From contig JAKPQU010000398.1 in the NCBI GenBank assembly GCA_029555925.1, forward strand, positions 1 through 6,020: a stretch of 6,020 nucleotides of DNA, in the 5' to 3' direction. The notes beneath the pieces were generated by a model. That model worked only from the letters and a program-made list of their open reading frames with translations. It searched no databases and was not told where the DNA came from. The stretch is from Bacillota bacterium (lineage in GTDB: Bacteria; Eremiobacterota; SpSt-956; JAKJGF01). Below are positions 5,760-6,020 of the stretch, piece by piece (position 1 is the first letter of the stretch; each line of letters opens with the position of its first letter). The position numbers and the translations under genes were made by a program.

Positions 5760-5927
5760 TTAATGTTCAAAAATTATTTTATCTGACTTTAAATGTTCTC
5801 CACAGCATTGTTTTTTCCCTTTAGTAAAAAAATTCGATAGTGTTTTTTTATGACAGTTAGATTCATTTCTACTGGAAATTGCGCTTAATTTTGTAAATCT
5901 ATTATAGTTAATTTCATAACTATCCAT
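5760..5927 (-). CDS. Possible small protein of 55 residues, unknown function
   Basis: An open frame of 55 codons begins at ATG 5927 and ends at TAA 5760-5762. A GAGG (5937-5940, minus strand) stands nine bases before the ATG, an acceptable ribosome site. The product starts MDSYEINYNRFTKLSAISS and is basic and polar, with a Cys-His pair (C25-H26) and a Cys-Cys-Gly-Glu-His motif (41-45) that could bind a metal. There is no signal peptide or membrane segment, and I do not recognise a family. In such AT-rich DNA an open run of this size with a ribosome site is suggestive but can arise by chance. It runs in the same direction as the WD40 gene, 97 bp upstream of it. A further open stretch lies in another frame just downstream, so it could also be a decayed fragment of a longer gene. 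Confidence 0.35.
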   Translation of the reverse strand: MDSYEINYNRFTKLSAISSRNESNCHKKTLSNFFTKGKKQCCGEHLKSDKIIFEH

Positions 5928-5939
5928 AAATAATGACCT

Positions 5940-6010
5940 CGTAATGCGTAAAGCGTAATGCGTGATGCCCAGGGATTAAACCCGTCACGCGTCACGCGTT
6001 ACGCGTCACG
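5940..6010. repeat. Heptamer repeat cluster 5: near-perfect 28-bp inverted heptamer arrays
   Basis: The left arm 5940-5967 contains units GTAATGC, GTAAAGC, GTAATGC, GTGATG. The right arm 5983-6010, read on the minus strand, gives GTGACGC, GTAACGC, GTGACGC, GTGACG. The two arms match at 22 of 28 positions; five of the six differences are transitions and the sixth is A against C. The loop is 15 nt. This is the most regular foldback of the set and lacks the GTGAARA block of clusters 1 and 3. Its left edge overlaps the possible ribosome site of the 55-residue frame. Confidence 0.9.
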
Positions 6011-6020
6011 ACGACTTAAA

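Larger units (their letters stand above)
5663..6020. other. Intergenic region right of the WD40 gene
   Basis: This stretch holds heptamer clusters 4 and 5 at its two ends and a 55-codon possible gene between them. The remaining part, 5711-5759, shows a short minus-strand open stretch without a usable start, ending Gly-Val-Asn-Glu-Leu-Ser-Ala-His-Leu-Leu-Ala-Gly-Glu-Glu at a TGA within cluster 4. I see no convincing -35/-10 promoter for the WD40 gene in either strand reading, and no RNA gene. Confidence 0.6.

Overview
The window is a low-GC bacterial chromosome segment. The genes present (a YqhD-type alcohol dehydrogenase, an aldo/keto reductase with a C-terminal ferredoxin-like tail, and single-polypeptide LarC with a histidine-rich insert) suggest a strict or facultative anaerobe. 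Clostridia is the best guess, but a spirochaete or another low-GC anaerobe is not excluded. There are no rRNA, tRNA or CRISPR features.

Layout: (1) 3-749 (+) is the 3' two-thirds of an iron/zinc alcohol dehydrogenase of the YqhD type. (2) 943-2109 (+) is a complete aldo/keto reductase with two 4Fe-4S motifs. (3) 2214-3533 (+) is larC, for nickel-pincer cofactor synthesis. (4) 3534-3901 is a gap holding a heptamer repeat cluster and a long imperfect foldback. (5) 3902-5662 (-) is a WD40 protein that divides into 14 repeats, that is, probably two seven-bladed propellers. (6) 5663-6020 holds two more heptamer clusters and a possible 55-residue gene on the minus strand (5760-5927).

Function: the first two enzymes plausibly reduce aldehydes or other carbonyls with NAD(P)H. 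LarC inserts nickel into the cofactor of LarA-type racemases/epimerases, but no larA, larB or larE is visible. The WD40 protein runs convergent to the other genes, has no enzymatic domain, and is probably a protein-interaction scaffold of unknown role.

The most striking feature is not a gene. Every intergenic space carries arrays of a 7-bp unit of the form GTGANNN (or GTAANNN). Most have an inverted copy array, so each locus can fold back. The arrays supply or abut the stop codons of the three plus-strand genes, and a remnant encodes the last residues of the WD40 protein. A separate, unrelated foldback with arms of about 80 nt lies between larC and the WD40 gene.
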